Source: Polytrichum commune (taxonomy: Eukaryota > Streptophyta > Polytrichopsida > Polytrichales > Polytrichaceae). Taken from it: a stretch of 64,000 nucleotides of DNA. Below are positions 47,426 through 58,221 of this stretch, one piece after another. Under the pieces are notes generated by a model. That model saw only the letters and a program-made list of their open reading frames with translations, had not been told where the DNA came from and made no database searches. Location of the stretch: positions 4,338,001 to 4,402,000 of the forward strand of contig OX485804.1 in assembly GCA_950295325.1 (NCBI GenBank). The letters are read 5' to 3'. Position numbers and translations under genes: made by a program. Each line of letters opens with the position of its first letter. Position 1 is the first letter of the stretch.

Positions 47426-49880
47426 GCTTTATTGTTTGATATACCTTGATAGGTATCAAAGTTCTTGCATGGTGTGTAAACCTGAATGGTGTCAAAAACA
47501 AAAAATACTGTCAAACACCCATACCCTACCGGTATCAAAACATGCGAATCCTTGTTATAGCCATCCAGATGATACGTAAAAATAGTAGTACCAGACCAAC
47601 ACTGAACTCTGTACATGGTAAGTACATAACCTTGGAAATTGGAGGATATGGTTCACATCTGCCACTTCATGCATCGAAACTGATATTGAGGAAGCTCATG
47701 GGATACAAGGCAGAAGATCACCTATTGAATTTGATGAATCGCACTAACGCAAACTAAGTTAATTAATGCAATGAAGGAGACCTTCCAGTCAAGAAATGCA
47801 TAGCAATCAGTTATGGCTTGCGTTACTTCTCTGACAGCAGTGTTGGCACAAGAAACGCCATGGTCAGGAGAGAATTTGATGCAAAGGCTGCCACATTGGT
47901 GCTACAGTTCAGTGACTCATGGATGTATCCTTCTCAACCACGAAACCTGCACATCCACATGTAGAATGAAAGAGCAGCTTTGCCCCTGTACGAATATGAG
48001 TACAGTTTCACAAGATGACATGACGACAATTCCTTGGAAAGTTACTTTTTTAGCTTGTTTCCTCGTCTTGAGAAACTTGGGTGAAACATACATTGTTGAC
48101 TCGGCCTTACCACTTTATGTAGTGCTCCGGCATGCCATGTGTGTCATGTTTGAAGTACCGCAAGATTTTTGCTGAAAACATTGGACATGAATTTAAAGGC
48201 ATGTTGTGTTCAGAGATAGATTTTGACTTACATTGGGCCAAGCATCAGGGGATTAGAGAACAAGGTGAGACAAAGTAACCACTGCAAAAGAATTCGAAAG
48301 AATTCTTGAAACACAACTAATTACATAAACATGTGATCGGATTACATTTGTTCTGCGTTACTTTATGAAATCATACAGACAAAACCCACATGATTAGTAT
48401 GACATGTTTGAGGAACCCAAACCTCCATAACATGTTAATTCAGAAGTTTGTATATTCATACCCCATGACATCGTATATTTCACCTGCTGCATATTCAAGA
48501 AGCTACATTCTTCAGTGTTATATTATGGAGGTTGTTGGATTGTATAGATACTGAGAGAGCATCTGAAATTCAATTATGAGCACTTGAAAAAAACTACTTG
48601 ACCGTTTTTGTATATGTGCAACCACCACAATTTTTGAGACCATCCACAAGTCTTGCCAGTCAGCCAACAAGTAACAACTGTGATTGCCAGTACACAAAAT
48701 GATCACTGGTTCCGTTTTCAAAGGACATAGTTTCAATTGTTTTCAATAGAAGGTTCTTGAGGGCTGGATTACATGACTGAGAAGGACCATTCAATTGTGT
48801 GTGAAGTTTCTATGATAAGCCAATGCTGGATGTCAAACATCTGTGGTTGTCAGGACTATCTATTGCCCATATTTTTTCTGTCAAAATCATGACTAGGCTT
48901 GCTCCTATTGTTCACATATGGCAACTTTGGGATGCATCAAAGGTCTACATGTAGCAAGACATGCAGGCACTTCTTTGTCCTTAATCTGACAATTAGTTTT
49001 TATTCTGAGATTTTGAAAGTTGTAACTTTTGGAAATGCCTACATGGAGTTTGTCAGATCCAATTGAAGCACAAAGTGCATCAACATAGTACCAATGTCAA
49101 TACATTTCCTGCACAAGGATATTATTATATTATTTCAAAGTGAAATTCACAACTCATTCTAAACATCCTTTGGCACTCGAGACCTTTTGGGCACTGGGAG
49201 CTCTCTCTTTGGACGAAAACCTCACCAAACAAGATGACATAATGGCTCTATAAACCTTAGGAAACAACTTAGCCAGAACATGCCATATAACAACTTGAGT
49301 GATTGTTTCCCAAATTCGGCTGTGATGCTTTGCAACCAATCCAGGAGAGAAGTGACCTTGACTGAGGTATTGCTCAAAACACCTGTGATGTTCTTGTAGA
49401 TGGCCTTATTGGATTATATGATTCCAGGGAGAATATGTCCTCTGTGGCGCTTCATGCCATCACATCAACCACTTCCAATCGTTGAGCAGAGTTTTGCCAT
49501 CCTCTTAGAAGCCAGGCATAATTGGCCCACTTCAAGAATAACAAGGTTTTCAGCTGTGACACAAATTCACAAACCTATGAGGCCACAACATGTTCAATAA
49601 AAAACTTCTGGACGTAAAAGGATAGAACAATCGTTTGTCATAGCCCTGATTCCTGAATATGCCAAGACACTAGTAATACCACCCTAAAAGATCCTCCTCT
49701 TCCCCGGTTGCCTTCATCCCCAAAAAACTACTGTCCTCTGTAAATTGCAGTGATAGAGGAAAACCTTTGTTCATATCCAATCCAAAAATCCAGCGTGATA
49801 GAGGAAATGAAACTTACTGCAAAACCGACATCCTTTACATGACCCTTTGACTCCCAGATAACCACAATGATGCCATGTTA
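47426..49880. other. Intergenic, frames without recognised function
   Basis: Frames at 47446-47757 and 47813-48175 are open, but composition and codon pattern are not gene-like and no domain is visible. A minus-strand frame at 49154-49339 (WETITQVVIWHVLAKLFPKV) may be a LINE scrap. No gene is called. Confidence 0.35.
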
Positions 49881-50545
49881 CCTCAATTTCACACATGAGT
49901 ACTAAATTAAGCTTAATACAGCAAGTGAGGCTTACCCATGAGAAGAATTATGTTTACTCATGACCCTAAAAGCTGAATAGGTAAAAAAAGAAGGCCACCA
50001 CAACCAGCACTGGTATGTGAAACATGAACACAAAATTGTCAAGATGTGAGTCACATCAGAACCTATTACAAAGATTGTCCCATTTTGAGTCCATCTTTCA
50101 AATAATTTGGCTATAAAACCCTATCGCACATAAAAACATACAATTTTACAGTTCAAGGGTTTCAATCCAGAAGCATCAACAGCCGATGATTACTGAACAG
50201 GAATCAAGCTGCCACAATTCCATACATGAGGACTAAATTAAGCTAAATACAGGAAGCTTATTGCAAGAAGAGAGCACTTTTTGTGTGCTCATGACCTAAA
50301 TGTTGATTAGGTAAAAAGAATGCCACCTCATCGAACACCGGTATGTGAGACATGAACATCAACTTTCCAAAGATGTTAGTTACATCAAAATTTAATACAA
50401 AGAAGTCTCAATTTGAGTTCATCTTACGAGTATTTTGGTTACTAAAACCCTATAACATCAAAAACATACAATTACACAGTATAAGGGTTTCAATCGAGGA
50501 AGAACAATACAGAAAACTGGTCATCACAGCTGAAGATTACTCAAC
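49881..50545. repeat. Tandem duplication of 332 bp next to UBL5
   Basis: Copy 1 (49881-50212) and copy 2 (50213-50545) share 'gtactaaattaagc'/'ggactaaattaagc', 'ggtatgtga', 'aaaacatacaatt' and 'agggtttcaatc', and end in 'gatgattactgaacaggaat'/'gaagattactcaacaggaat'. They have diverged by roughly one base in six. Copy 2 begins about 90 bp past the UBL5 stop codon, so the duplicated block may include its 3' UTR and poly(A) region. Confidence 0.75.
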
Positions 50546-50633
50546 AGGAATCATGTTGACCGGCAAACCCTTCCATACAGACATGATGAGTGAAGCTCGT
50601 AAAGCTCCTTCCCTCAGCCCATGGCCTCCTTAT

Positions 50634-50855
50634 TTAGTTGTAGTAAAGCTCCAGACCCATGCCGTCGTGAATTTCGTAGTCTCCCAGCGTGATGTGGTCC
50701 TTGTAGATGGTGTACCATTTCTGGATGCGGATCTTCTCAGGCCGTGTGCCGGTCTGAGCGGCCACCAGCTTCTTCAGATCACCAATTGTATCATCTTGGT
50801 TGCACTTGACGCGCACCTTCTTGCCCAGCCTGTCGTTCAACACCACCTCGATCAT
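50634..50855 (-). CDS. UBL5: Ubiquitin-like protein 5 (UBL5/Hub1)
   Basis: 73 codons, exactly the family length. The frame runs from [19 protein letters not shown] through [17 protein letters not shown] and [20 protein letters not shown] to the ending LELYYN, near-identical to UBL5/Hub1 of other eukaryotes. It ends in a di-tyrosine rather than di-glycine, so it is not conjugated; it binds HIND motifs in spliceosomal proteins such as SNU66 and adjusts 5' splice-site use. The Asp21-Asp22 pair that contacts HIND is kept. The start chosen is the Met that matches the family; an in-frame upstream ATG at 50894 would add 13 residues. The coding part is intronless. Clearly nuclear, functional and under strong constraint. 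Confidence 0.97.
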   Translation of the reverse strand: MIEVVLNDRLGKKVRVKCNQDDTIGDLKKLVAAQTGTRPEKIRIQKWYTIYKDHITLGDYEIHDGMGLELYYN

Positions 50856-50938
50856 GGTTCCTGCCTCCGCAAACCCTAAAGCGTAACGCCTCACAAATCG
50901 CCTGGATGATCCTCTCTTGAACTGAAATTCGTGTGTTT

Positions 50939-51189
50939 CTGCAAAGCAAGAGATTGCACGAATGAGACTTATCAGTTGTTGGTGGTGAATCCCTAAGAGC
51001 TACCTTGGGAACCACTCTACCTCCTTGCGCACGTGAATTTATCCTCCTCCCCGAATTGCCGACACAAAAGTTGTGGAAAAAAATTAGGACAAGTTCTATG
51101 AAACCTCCTTAATTCTCACAACAGGGCAGCAAAGTATGCAATTAACTCGTGATGAAAAAATGCAGCAGCAAATGCGAATGGGAGCTTAC
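50939..51189 (-). other. Probable 5'-UTR intron of UBL5
   Basis: A strong donor (CGG/GTAAGC at 51189) and a strong acceptor (TTGCTTTGCAG at 50939) on the minus strand bracket 251 bp upstream of the UBL5 start. A shorter alternative uses the donor AAG/GTAGC at 51003 with the same acceptor. Leader introns are common in plant housekeeping genes. Confidence 0.5.
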
Positions 51190-51369
51190 CGAGTGACGCA
51201 ACGAGAAGATACTACGAGAGAATGAAAGTTGTTGGAGTTTCTGCTATGTTCGAGAAGCCCTAGGCCAGGTCCTCACATTTTGGGACCTCGATCACCCAAT
51301 AGGAGCTCAAAATACAGGTCTCGAGTCGGTTCTTATACCGCTTTGAGGTTTCGTGACCAGGCTACGATG

Positions 51370-51545
51370 GATGGAGGGAATTATCGTATGCGAGCGCACC
51401 TCTCATTCATCCAACATTAAAGCCCTGAATTAGTGTGGAGCCTGGAGTTTAAAAAACAAATAGTTGATTTGACACCAGAATTAGTTTTAAAGATCCCGAA
51501 ATAATTTTATTTGAGGTTATTTGAGATGAATTGACAACAAGAAAA
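51370..51545. mobile_element. Foldback MITE, left part
   Basis: 'gagggaattatcgtatgcga', 'cacctctcattcatccaaca' and 'atttgagatgaattgacaac' correspond to the left two thirds of 28340-28612. The right arm may be the one at 51971, about 430 bp further on, separated by an insertion. Confidence 0.5.
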
Positions 51546-51970
51546 CGGTAGAACCATGAGGCTCTGTCCTTTACTATGAAAGACTATAATTGCAGTTGTC
51601 CACTTTGCTCATGTCAATACATGGCTATTTACTATACTAAACTTCTCTTGGATTTTGTGCACCTTCTTCTCAAATGCGGGTCAAGGATTGAAGCTACTCA
51701 TTTATCACCCGAAATTTTTAAAATAAATAATCAAGAACTGCCGAAATAACTATAGTTAACTAGATTTCTTTCAATGCATTTTAGGGAGCAATTATAGCAC
51801 TCTCTCTCTATAAACTATAGTTAACATCCACATTAAATAAAGTGGACCAAAAATAACAAGAACAAGTACGTCCAAGTGTGAACGCAAAGTGGGTAAGAAA
51901 TTTGCTCTTGAAACGAAGAAGTTGATGCATAGTCTCTATCCTACAGACAAAGCCAACAAATCTATAGAGG

Positions 51971-52085
51971 TCAAGTTTTTATGTTGGATGAATGAGAGGT
52001 ACACTCATAGATGATAATTCCCTCTCTCTTGCTACAATGGGGGAGAGAGGGAATTATCTCTCATCCATCCAACATAAAAACTTGG
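51971..52085. mobile_element. Near-perfect foldback of MITE arms
   Basis: The left arm (51971-52028, 'tcaagtttttatgttggatg' through 'aattccctctctc') pairs with the right arm (52042-52085, 'gagagagggaattatctctc' through 'aacataaaaacttgg'). The right arm lacks 13 bp of the left one. It is either the two facing ends of neighbouring elements or a solo hairpin. Confidence 0.7.
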
Positions 52086-54847
52086 ACCCTCTACTTATGG
52101 GCTTGTGGCTGATTCATCTCTAATGACTTAGACTTGACTAAGGGCCCGTTCGCACGTGATCCCAAGTCCTATTTAATTTGGGGGGGGGGGGGGTAATTTA
52201 CCTTCCTTCGTTGAGTATTTTCCACCCTATAAGTAGCTAAATTTCTACTGGATGGTATTTTCTAACTCCCTATCATCATATATAAATATTAAAGTCGCAT
52301 GATTAAAATTACCCTATCTTATTTATAAGTAGTAGAATTTCGTCTGAACAATCTGCGCATACATTACGCATACAACATACTTGCATACATTACATTGCGC
52401 ATATATTACTCTGCACATCACATACACAACCATCATATTATAAACTTTAGCATATTGGGTATGGTTCTTGAACCCCTCATGAAACCCTAAATAAGCCAGC
52501 CAACCCTTCCATCGCCGATGACAATACCTTTCATCTGAAGGCGATCGTTTCAACAAAATTATCCGCATGTCCACATACATTTTGCTTATTTCTCATCCAA
52601 TGCCACTAATGGCAGATGAGCTATGTTGAACCTATAAATTAAGAATATATAAATTAAATTAAATTTACATCTAAATAAAAAAACTACAACCTAAACCACA
52701 CCGTACATTATATATAATTCTCAAATTCACATTTAGAGGATGCTATTGTATATCTAAGAAAAATGTAAAAATTATATGTCTTAAATAAAATCCACCCTAC
52801 ATTTCCTTGCACATGGTTTTCTACATTCTCGCCAAATTCTCACTATATTCGTTAATTGGAGACTTTGGAAAGCCTCAAAATGAATGCAAATGGTTTAATA
52901 TTTGGTCCAATTTCTTATTCTAATGACATGTATTTGTGCCAAATTGGTTAGTGTCGCCCGTGCGAATTGGTTTATTAAGTCACATTGAATATATATTTGT
53001 GATTTCCTTGTTTTATATTTGAAAACCATGTCCTTAAGTAGTCTCAAAATCATGAAAAAGTCTCCAATTACCGAATATAGTGATCAATGCCCGCAACTAG
53101 ATTTTTTGGCATAAAATATCAAAATCCAACTTTGATGATACTTAAACATATTCAAATGGTTCCTTGAGGCTCAAAAGTTGGAAGTTGGGACTTGGAACCC
53201 CATGTGAACTAGCAATCCTTGAAGCTATTTTTGGGGTCAAATCAATAATAATAGTAATCTACGGGATGCAATCATTTAAAGGTTTTTATGTTAAATTGAA
53301 TGAGGACTTAAGTAGATATGCAATAACTTTTTCTCTCTTCAAGGGGAGGGCGACAACGCTCATTACTATGAAGAGCCCAGGAGTTATTATTGTAAGCAAC
53401 CAAATTAACCCCTTCATCGGTGTCAGAAATCTCAAATTAGTCTAGTGAGTTTAAGTTGGGATAGATTGGTTGCCACAAACCTATAGGGGGCATATTTTAA
53501 CTAGTCCACCTCCGTTGGTGTTGTGCATTGAAATCCACAAAGTAACACTTAAAGTATAAGGTCATTTATTTCTTCATTTTTTCTTTTTGAGCAACCGTGT
53601 CGAACCATTATATATTAAAACAATAAAGCTATATGAATGGAAATGTATACAATTATCCGATTGGCCCTATGGTTTGCTACAACCTCTATGACTTGGCTGA
53701 GAGATTGTGGCATGTTAGAAACTGTGTTAATAATTATTATGGTGGTATCATGTGAGAGGTGAGTGATACAAATTAACCATTTTTCTTAAGGTCTTGATTT
53801 TTGTGTGGATCTCAATGTAGCAATGAAACGAAAATTAGGTGAAATCAAGCAACTTTGAATACATCATGGATCGATTGGGAGATTCACTTGGCTTTACCAA
53901 TTTTAGGGTATGGACATGTCTAGTGTGTATTGTTGGGTGTTGTCATAAGGCTCCTATTAGGGTCGTTTACTATATACACATCCAATTTCATAATTTATCC
54001 CTCTTATTATAAAAATTATGTAAGGTGGAACCATTGGTACCTTGCCGTTTCCGTTGCATTGTACTCAATCCCCAACAAAATTCTTTGGTTCTGTTTTTAG
54101 CATGTTCAATTAATTCACATGACATTTAGCAATACCCAATCGGAAATAGAACATGCATTTATTGAAACTATTCCAAAGAGTGTCTTAATCCTTAGTCCAT
54201 GCTTAGTGCAACTCCAGATGCCAATTGGACCAATTTGTGTTGCTTGAGCTTTTGGCAAGAATTAATTGTACAAGGATCGCCTAGTGGTTTGACATTGTAT
54301 GTTTTAATGCATTAGCATATTAAGAGCTTCGCGGTGTAGAAGATCCTCGAGGAATTAACGAAGCTTAAGGAATGGTGTAATCTTTGGGGTAGGGTGGAAG
54401 CTTTGGCGGGACAAATGGCCCTTGTGTTAGAATCCCAAGGTCTTGATGCCAACGGATTAGCTTGTCTTACTAGGATGGGTGTGCTAAACTAGCCTTGCAT
54501 AGGTCGATTAGGGATTTAGGATAGTGGGTCCCATGCGCATACACTATTTGTAGATCCTAAAATATCTCAAAATTTGAGGGATACAAAAAGGAGGTCCCAA
54601 AATTTTGCACTCAACTTTCAAACAAACTCCAATGTATGAAGAGCTAAGGAGCTCTTAATAGAAAGGTTTCTCAAAGAAGGATCAAACTCACGGTTTCATC
54701 ACTCTTTGTGCGACTTTATGGATATCCCGCTTTGTTGTTCAACAAAGACTGTGCAAATCCCAAAAAGGGTCCTAACAAAACACACTGAACAAGTTAGTCT
54801 GATATATATATATATATGTAATTAATTACCATCTTTTGACTTGTACT
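52086..54847. other. Intergenic, nothing recognised; G14 run
   Basis: A run of 14 G lies at 52180-52193 and a (TA)n tract at 54801-54818. The frame at 53164-53445 has no recognisable domain. Confidence 0.35.
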
Positions 54848-55336
54848 TGTACACCCTAGACTCCGTAATATCAACTCCATAACGTCACACATTGTCTAGT
54901 ATCCTGAAACCCCAGGGTACGGATGCTTGTAGTTCAAACCTCACTCCTTATTGTCACATTTCTCTTCTTTATATCACGAAATTTGTCATTAATGCAAACC
55001 ACCCAAGAAGTCAGCCCACACCCTCACATTGCATCATGTGTCAACATGTGAAGTGTCACCTTCTTATTCTTAATCTTCTTCTTATGTCACTTGTTGAATG
55101 TTGGTGCATGTGTCTGCCACATCGCCTAGAAAGGCCAAAGTGGAGTGGATAACACTAGCGTAGGTGACATGAGAACGAATTCAAATTGTCCTCACATCTC
55201 CTTCGTGTTATTCCATAATGTCACATGCTACGCTAAGTCTATAATATCACGCATCCAAGCTAGCACTACAAAACTCCGTAATATCACATGCACTTTCGTT
55301 GTCACAGGTGTGATACTATGGAGTTTAGAGTGTACC
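54848..55336. mobile_element. TIR element, about 489 bp, 'actccgtaatatca' type
   Basis: The left end 'gtacaccctagactccgtaa' is mirrored by the right end 'ctatggagtttagagtgtac'. An internal 'ctccgtaatatcacatgcac' precedes the right end. A truncated relative at 57603-57682 repeats the right-hand 75 bp. The short open frames inside (54892-55152; 55145-55339) show no domain. Confidence 0.6.
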
Positions 55337-56524
55337 TAGGTGCAAGCTCTGTTATTTGTATGTGAAGATCACCAGAGGCTTCTAAGGAAGCTATCTAATC
55401 TTAGCGCCACCTCAGAAACTCCTCATCTCTTTTATAATAACATGTCAGAATTGCGACTGAGCTATGTCCTATTCTGCATACAAATAAATGCAAACTTGAG
55501 AGCCCGAAAAAGCACAATGAATCACATTTCGAGCCCAATTGCCTTGACCCCCAGCTTCGAAATTTCATTGAGCATTTTGGTATCACACAGAGCTGGCACC
55601 TCCAGTCAGAGAGCATGTGCCATGCATATATACAAGCACTACATACCCATTTATGAAAATTCGAGCAGGGATAAGAGATAAGGCAGAAAGGCCTTTGAAA
55701 GCAAAAGGATTCTATGTAACAGGATAAGAATGAACTTGAGCCACTCTACTGGGAGGGACAGTCCAAAGTTGTTCAGAGTATTATTCTGGTCATGAGTGAT
55801 TAAACAACAAGTATAATCATTTTTATTAACATGGCTGAATGCAAATCACATCTGCCAATTCTCAGAATCACACGGACACGTACTCATGCAGAGCAGAATA
55901 GAGTGTGACTCTACTGCATGATTTATAGGAGACATATCTATATAAACTCTCTAGGCATCTCTTTGTACTGCCAACTTGGAAGGCCCTCGGAACTTGCAAG
56001 AAGAAACTATCCAGCTATCATCACTAACTGGTGAAATAATCCCGGCCAAACATATCTGCACAGATCAATGAAACAGCGCACCATGGAATCAATAAAAAGG
56101 GCCTTGACAGAATGAATCAATTAGTGTTATAATAGCAAACAGATGTGCGTGATTACTATTTCAGCTGTCAAGCAGCTAACTCATGATCCACAAGCGTAGT
56201 TAGCAAATGAAAATGACGAAAGACATTGATCTATGAGTCCATATTAATGATCCAGGCCCACATTGACTAGGTAGCCATGTCGACATGTACATCCAAATCA
56301 ATTAATATCCATGCCCAATCGAGCAGAAAATAACATTTTCTCAGCTGGCATCACATGATGTCCAGCAAGTGCAATCATAGACATGTCTTGCAAAGGATTT
56401 TCCAAACATTACGACTCGTAGCCATTGTGATTTTGCTAACATGCAGTGAACTTTGAGAATCAGTTTACAAGCAGAGGCCGGCTGCGCACCTTGATGAGAT
56501 CAGTAGTCGTGGATATTGGATCAA
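55337..56524. other. Intergenic, 3' flank of the crystallin-like gene
   Basis: The 113-codon frame at 55340-55681 has no recognisable domain. The part next to 56524 should hold the 3' UTR of the minus-strand gene; no poly(A) signal was assigned. Confidence 0.35.
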
Positions 56525-56839
56525 TTAACCCTGAATCCAGACAGCACGCAGGCTGGTGTGACCTTGTGTCACACATCCGGGCCCGTAGATCTGTGCAACT
56601 TGACTACTCGATTCACAGAATTGCTGGTTGTGGATCGAAATACGGGTGGTATCGCTCACATCACTGATCTGAACTGCACCCTGGTCATTGAATGTCTGGC
56701 AAGTGTTTCCGTTCACGAGGAATGTGTTGGTAGGCGCACCGTCACAGCTCGCCTGGTTGTACGTCTCAATCTTTGCTGCTTCTACAGTCACGACTGCTGC
56801 GAGCAGCAACAACACACACACGACACGGAAGATCGCCAT
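56525..56839 (-). CDS. Secreted four-Cys protein, beta-gamma-crystallin/MiAMP1-like
   Basis: 104 codons. A hydrophobic signal peptide (residues 1 to about 21) is followed by an about 82-residue mature part with two similar halves: ETYNQASCDG...NTCQ (Cys32, Cys47) and SIHNQQFCES...PGCV (Cys75, Cys89). Each half has N-Q-x2-C, then a second Cys 14-15 residues later, and ends in V-x-I. Two such halves match the paired Greek-key layout of beta-gamma crystallins and of the MiAMP1 class of plant antimicrobial proteins; the resemblance is by pattern, not by search. The chosen ATG (56839) sits in GCCATGG; an in-frame ATG at 56908 would add 23 residues and bury the signal peptide. The gene has a TATA box and appears intronless. 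Expected location is the apoplast; a defence role is inference. Confidence 0.75.
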   Translation of the reverse strand: MAIFRVVCVLLLLAAVVTVEAAKIETYNQASCDGAPTNTFLVNGNTCQTFNDQGAVQISDVSDTTRISIHNQQFCESSSQVAQIYGPGCVTQGHTSLRAVWIQG

Positions 56840-57004
56840 GGCGATGTTTGGATAGTTGGTGAGGGATGACAACAGTTGAAACCCAAAAAACCAGTTGGGT
56901 CGATCCACACGAGTGAGTGCTGTGGGAGGATGCCGGCGAAGAAGAAAGCTAAGAACAGCTTGAATGGCTCAGGTTGTGAATGAAGAACCTTGCTCATGGC
57001 TGGG

Positions 57005-57012
57005 TTTATATA
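57005..57012 (-). promoter_or_regulatory. TATA box of the crystallin-like gene
   Basis: TATATAAA on the minus strand, 166 bp upstream of the start codon. Transcription would begin near 56975-56980, giving a leader of about 140 nt. Confidence 0.6.
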
Positions 57013-57460
57013 GGAAGTTAGGATTGTGACGCAGAATGTTGAGTTAGAGGTGCTTCCAGGGAACTTGTTTAAGGATTGGTTAAGTTGAACTTTCCACTTC
57101 AGGTGCAGTGACCGGGCATAGCCGGACATGAACAGAAAGCGGACGTCTGCGTTAGTCAAACTCCATTGACTTAATGGTGCGATCGACATGCATGCCTCCA
57201 CCACAAGGGAAGCTTTCAATGCCAAATGTGACTAAGCTTACTCGGACATGTCAATGAGGATACCATTCTGACAAACTAGATATGGTTGAAAATATAAATG
57301 ATTTCATGCTGTGGTTCGAGAATTCTAAGGGCCTGTCGCATGGACTCAAAAGTCGGGATTGTCTTCATGTTGGAACTTGCTAACATGAGTGGGACTTGGG
57401 ACCCCACATGATCCAATCATAAGACTGGATTGTGCGTGTGTAGATTGAACATGCCGGACT

Positions 57461-57600
57461 TATCTATTTATCTATCTATCTATCTAGAATGTGCTTAAAA
57501 AATTGATAATGATCTTGAATCATGAGTGAGCTCAGTGAGTTCAGTGGAATGTTCATACAAACCCTTGAAACCCTTAAAGTATGTATATATATATATATAT
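57461..57600. repeat. Microsatellites (TATC)n and (TA)n
   Basis: Six TATC-type units with one variant at 57461-57486, and about nine TA units at 57582-57600, upstream of the crystallin-like gene. Confidence 0.85.
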
Positions 57601-57602
57601 CC

Positions 57603-57682
57603 ATGTTAACACTACAAAGCTCCGTAATATCATGTGCACTTTGGTATCCACAAGAGTGATCTTATGGAGTTTAGAGTGTGTG
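57603..57682. mobile_element. Right-end fragment of the 54848 TIR element
   Basis: 'agctccgtaatatcatgtgc' and 'ttatggagtttagagtgtg' align with 55269-55336. Confidence 0.5.
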
Positions 57683-57889
57683 TCCCTTACAAAGGTTAGG
57701 CGCCAATGCATTCCAACATGACTCCCTAAGACAAATTTAGAGCCCCTGATTCGATTTCTGGAGTCAAATTATCTTAAAATAGTCAATCGCATGCTATAAC
57801 ATAGTTCACTACATTTTCACCTTTGCAATGGATGAGTTTACGTAGACACTATGAATCCGTAGCCTCTGCAACCACCTAAGTACCTTCCA

Positions 57890-58051
57890 ATGAATTGGGA
57901 AAACCGGTCAACTTTGAGAAATAATTGGGTGGAGTTCAAGATTCCAAGAAAATTATTGATCATTTTATAAGAATTTATAGAATATACCCCAATTTAGTTA
58001 AAAAAAACTGAAAGATGTCAACATGTAACCGGTTGGACTTGGATACACTAG
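57890..58051 (-). mobile_element. CCGGTT-type element, truncated reverse copy
   Basis: On the minus strand it reads 'tcctagtgtatccaagtcca', 'accggttacatgttgacatc' and, further on, 'attctataaattcttataaa' and a 'ccggttttccc' end. It is interrupted at 58052 by another MITE, so the outer end is missing or displaced. Confidence 0.5.
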
Positions 58052-58221
58052 GATACCGTAATACCTTTACCACTTCGGCTAGTTATAGGCAAATAGTAAT
58101 TATAATTTCCATTTTGCATTCGGCAATCCCGGAGTTGAATGAGAATTTAAACTTTTCCTACAAATTTGGTTTCCTAAAAATAGTGCAATTAGTGCCGAAG
58201 TGATAAAGGTACTATGGTATC
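58052..58221. mobile_element. MITE (170 bp) with 28-bp inverted ends
   Basis: The left end (58052-58079, 'gataccgtaatacctttacc' and so on) and the right end (58194-58221) are inverted copies with three mismatches. It is inserted in the CCGGTT-type copy. A related single end lies at about 3731-3757. The open frame at 58015-58203 runs across both elements and is not a gene. Confidence 0.75.

Noticed and set aside
47813-48175. 120-codon plus-strand frame with many Cys
   Set aside because: No signal peptide, no regular Cys spacing, and adjoining frames look equally open; treated as chance.
56788-57225. 145-codon minus-strand frame over the crystallin-like gene's start
   Set aside because: Different frame, spans the TATA box and promoter, no domain; shadow of the real gene.
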